This document shows positions 63,427 to 64,000 of a DNA stretch of 64,000 nucleotides, in pieces. The position numbers and the translations under genes are program-made. The DNA lies in NCBI GenBank assembly GCA_963920665.1, contig OY987268.1, forward strand, positions 12,464,501-12,528,500, read 5' to 3'. The notes under the pieces are model-generated. The model ran no database searches. It was given only the letters and a program-made list of their open reading frames with translations, and was not told the DNA's origin. How positions within the stretch are numbered: position 1 is the stretch's first letter; the number at the start of each line of letters is the position of its first letter. Source of the stretch: Straminergon stramineum (Eukaryota > Streptophyta > Bryopsida > Hypnales > Calliergonaceae).

Positions 63427-64000
63427 TTCCAACTTCATTTTAGTAGATGATATCAAGACTTAAAGTTATTTTTGCAATTGAAGGAAGATTCCTATTGTTA
63501 ATGTTTTATTACAATTAGAAGGCATTTTTTATGCACTTGATTTTATGTCATTTGAATTTTGTTTTCAAAATTGAGGACTTTAATGTTGTTGTACAATGTT
63601 ATAACCAATATATAGCTTTTGTCCAAGATTTTAGGATGTTTGAATTAGAATGCTATTGGAATTGGGTTCTACTACTAGGAGGTGGGTTCATATGATGTAT
63701 GGCAGTAGATATTCTACTAAATTGACCTAAACATAATTGAGGTCATTGTAATGCCACTCTCCATGAAAATGAATTCTTCTTTCATGTATACATGCAGCGT
63801 TTAAGCAAATTTATTTTAGTGTAATTGTTGTTTGTGGCTAACTAAACCCTTCAAGTAGTAATATGCATCTACCTTGGAATTGCATCATAGTGTACTCGAG
63901 GCCAACATAGGACCTTTGTATGCAAGTGATTCCATCTTTAATCAAAGTGGACATAAAAAAATTGTAGTCATTGCCAGAACTAGCTTTGATAAGAAGCGGG
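63427..64000. other. AT-rich flank to the end of the window
   Basis: No gene or repeat recognised. Confidence 0.4.

Overview
This window looks like nuclear DNA of a land plant. It is AT-rich, with genes far apart, spliceosomal introns (GT..AG) and abundant small DNA-transposon repeats. A moss or another bryophyte is the best guess, because the resistance-type gene at 39.3-45.6 kb fuses a protein kinase to NB-ARC and LRR domains, an architecture known from mosses. That assignment is inference, not proof.

Layout. 0-7 kb: small TIR elements, then a ten-exon gene for a mitochondrial NDUFAF7/MidA-type methyltransferase (+). 8-9.4 kb: a decayed Ty3/gypsy pol remnant. 10.1 kb: a small coiled-coil ORF. 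11.6-17.9 kb: a twelve-exon gene (-) for a Ubl-WLM-PUB metalloprotease (Wss1-like) with an expanded EPDPDES repeat and Stowaway-like MITEs in two introns. 18-28 kb: no gene recognised, only MITEs and degenerate repeats. 28.4-31.2 kb: a 2.7-kb TIR element with a perfect 8-bp target duplication, carrying GC-rich gene-like DNA and broken PPR repeats (Pack-type), nested in a palindromic repeat. 32.2-33.9 kb: two tandem MITEs and a large palindrome. 39.3-45.6 kb: a four-exon kinase-NB-ARC-LRR gene (-) with 32 near-identical 72-bp LRR units. 48.9-51.3 kb: a GC-richer, repeat-bearing stretch with no gene recognised. 53.5-55.1 kb: a broken gene for an rve-type integrase-core protein. 56.0-57.0 kb: a TIR element with TA target duplication. 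61.9-63.4 kb: an intact single-exon ORF that looks like a TET/JBP-type 2OG-Fe(II) dioxygenase (-), divergent from a HECT C-lobe ORF (+) that starts 86 bp away.

The two ordinary housekeeping genes (NDUFAF7, Ubl-WLM-PUB) could be modelled exon by exon with every reading phase closing. Most of the rest is immune-receptor or transposon-associated sequence. The most interesting items are the homogenised LRR array with variation confined to solvent-exposed residues, the TET/JBP-like ORF beside a HECT fragment, the gene-capturing TIR element, and the integrase-core pseudogene. I could run no searches; all family calls are by motif recognition.
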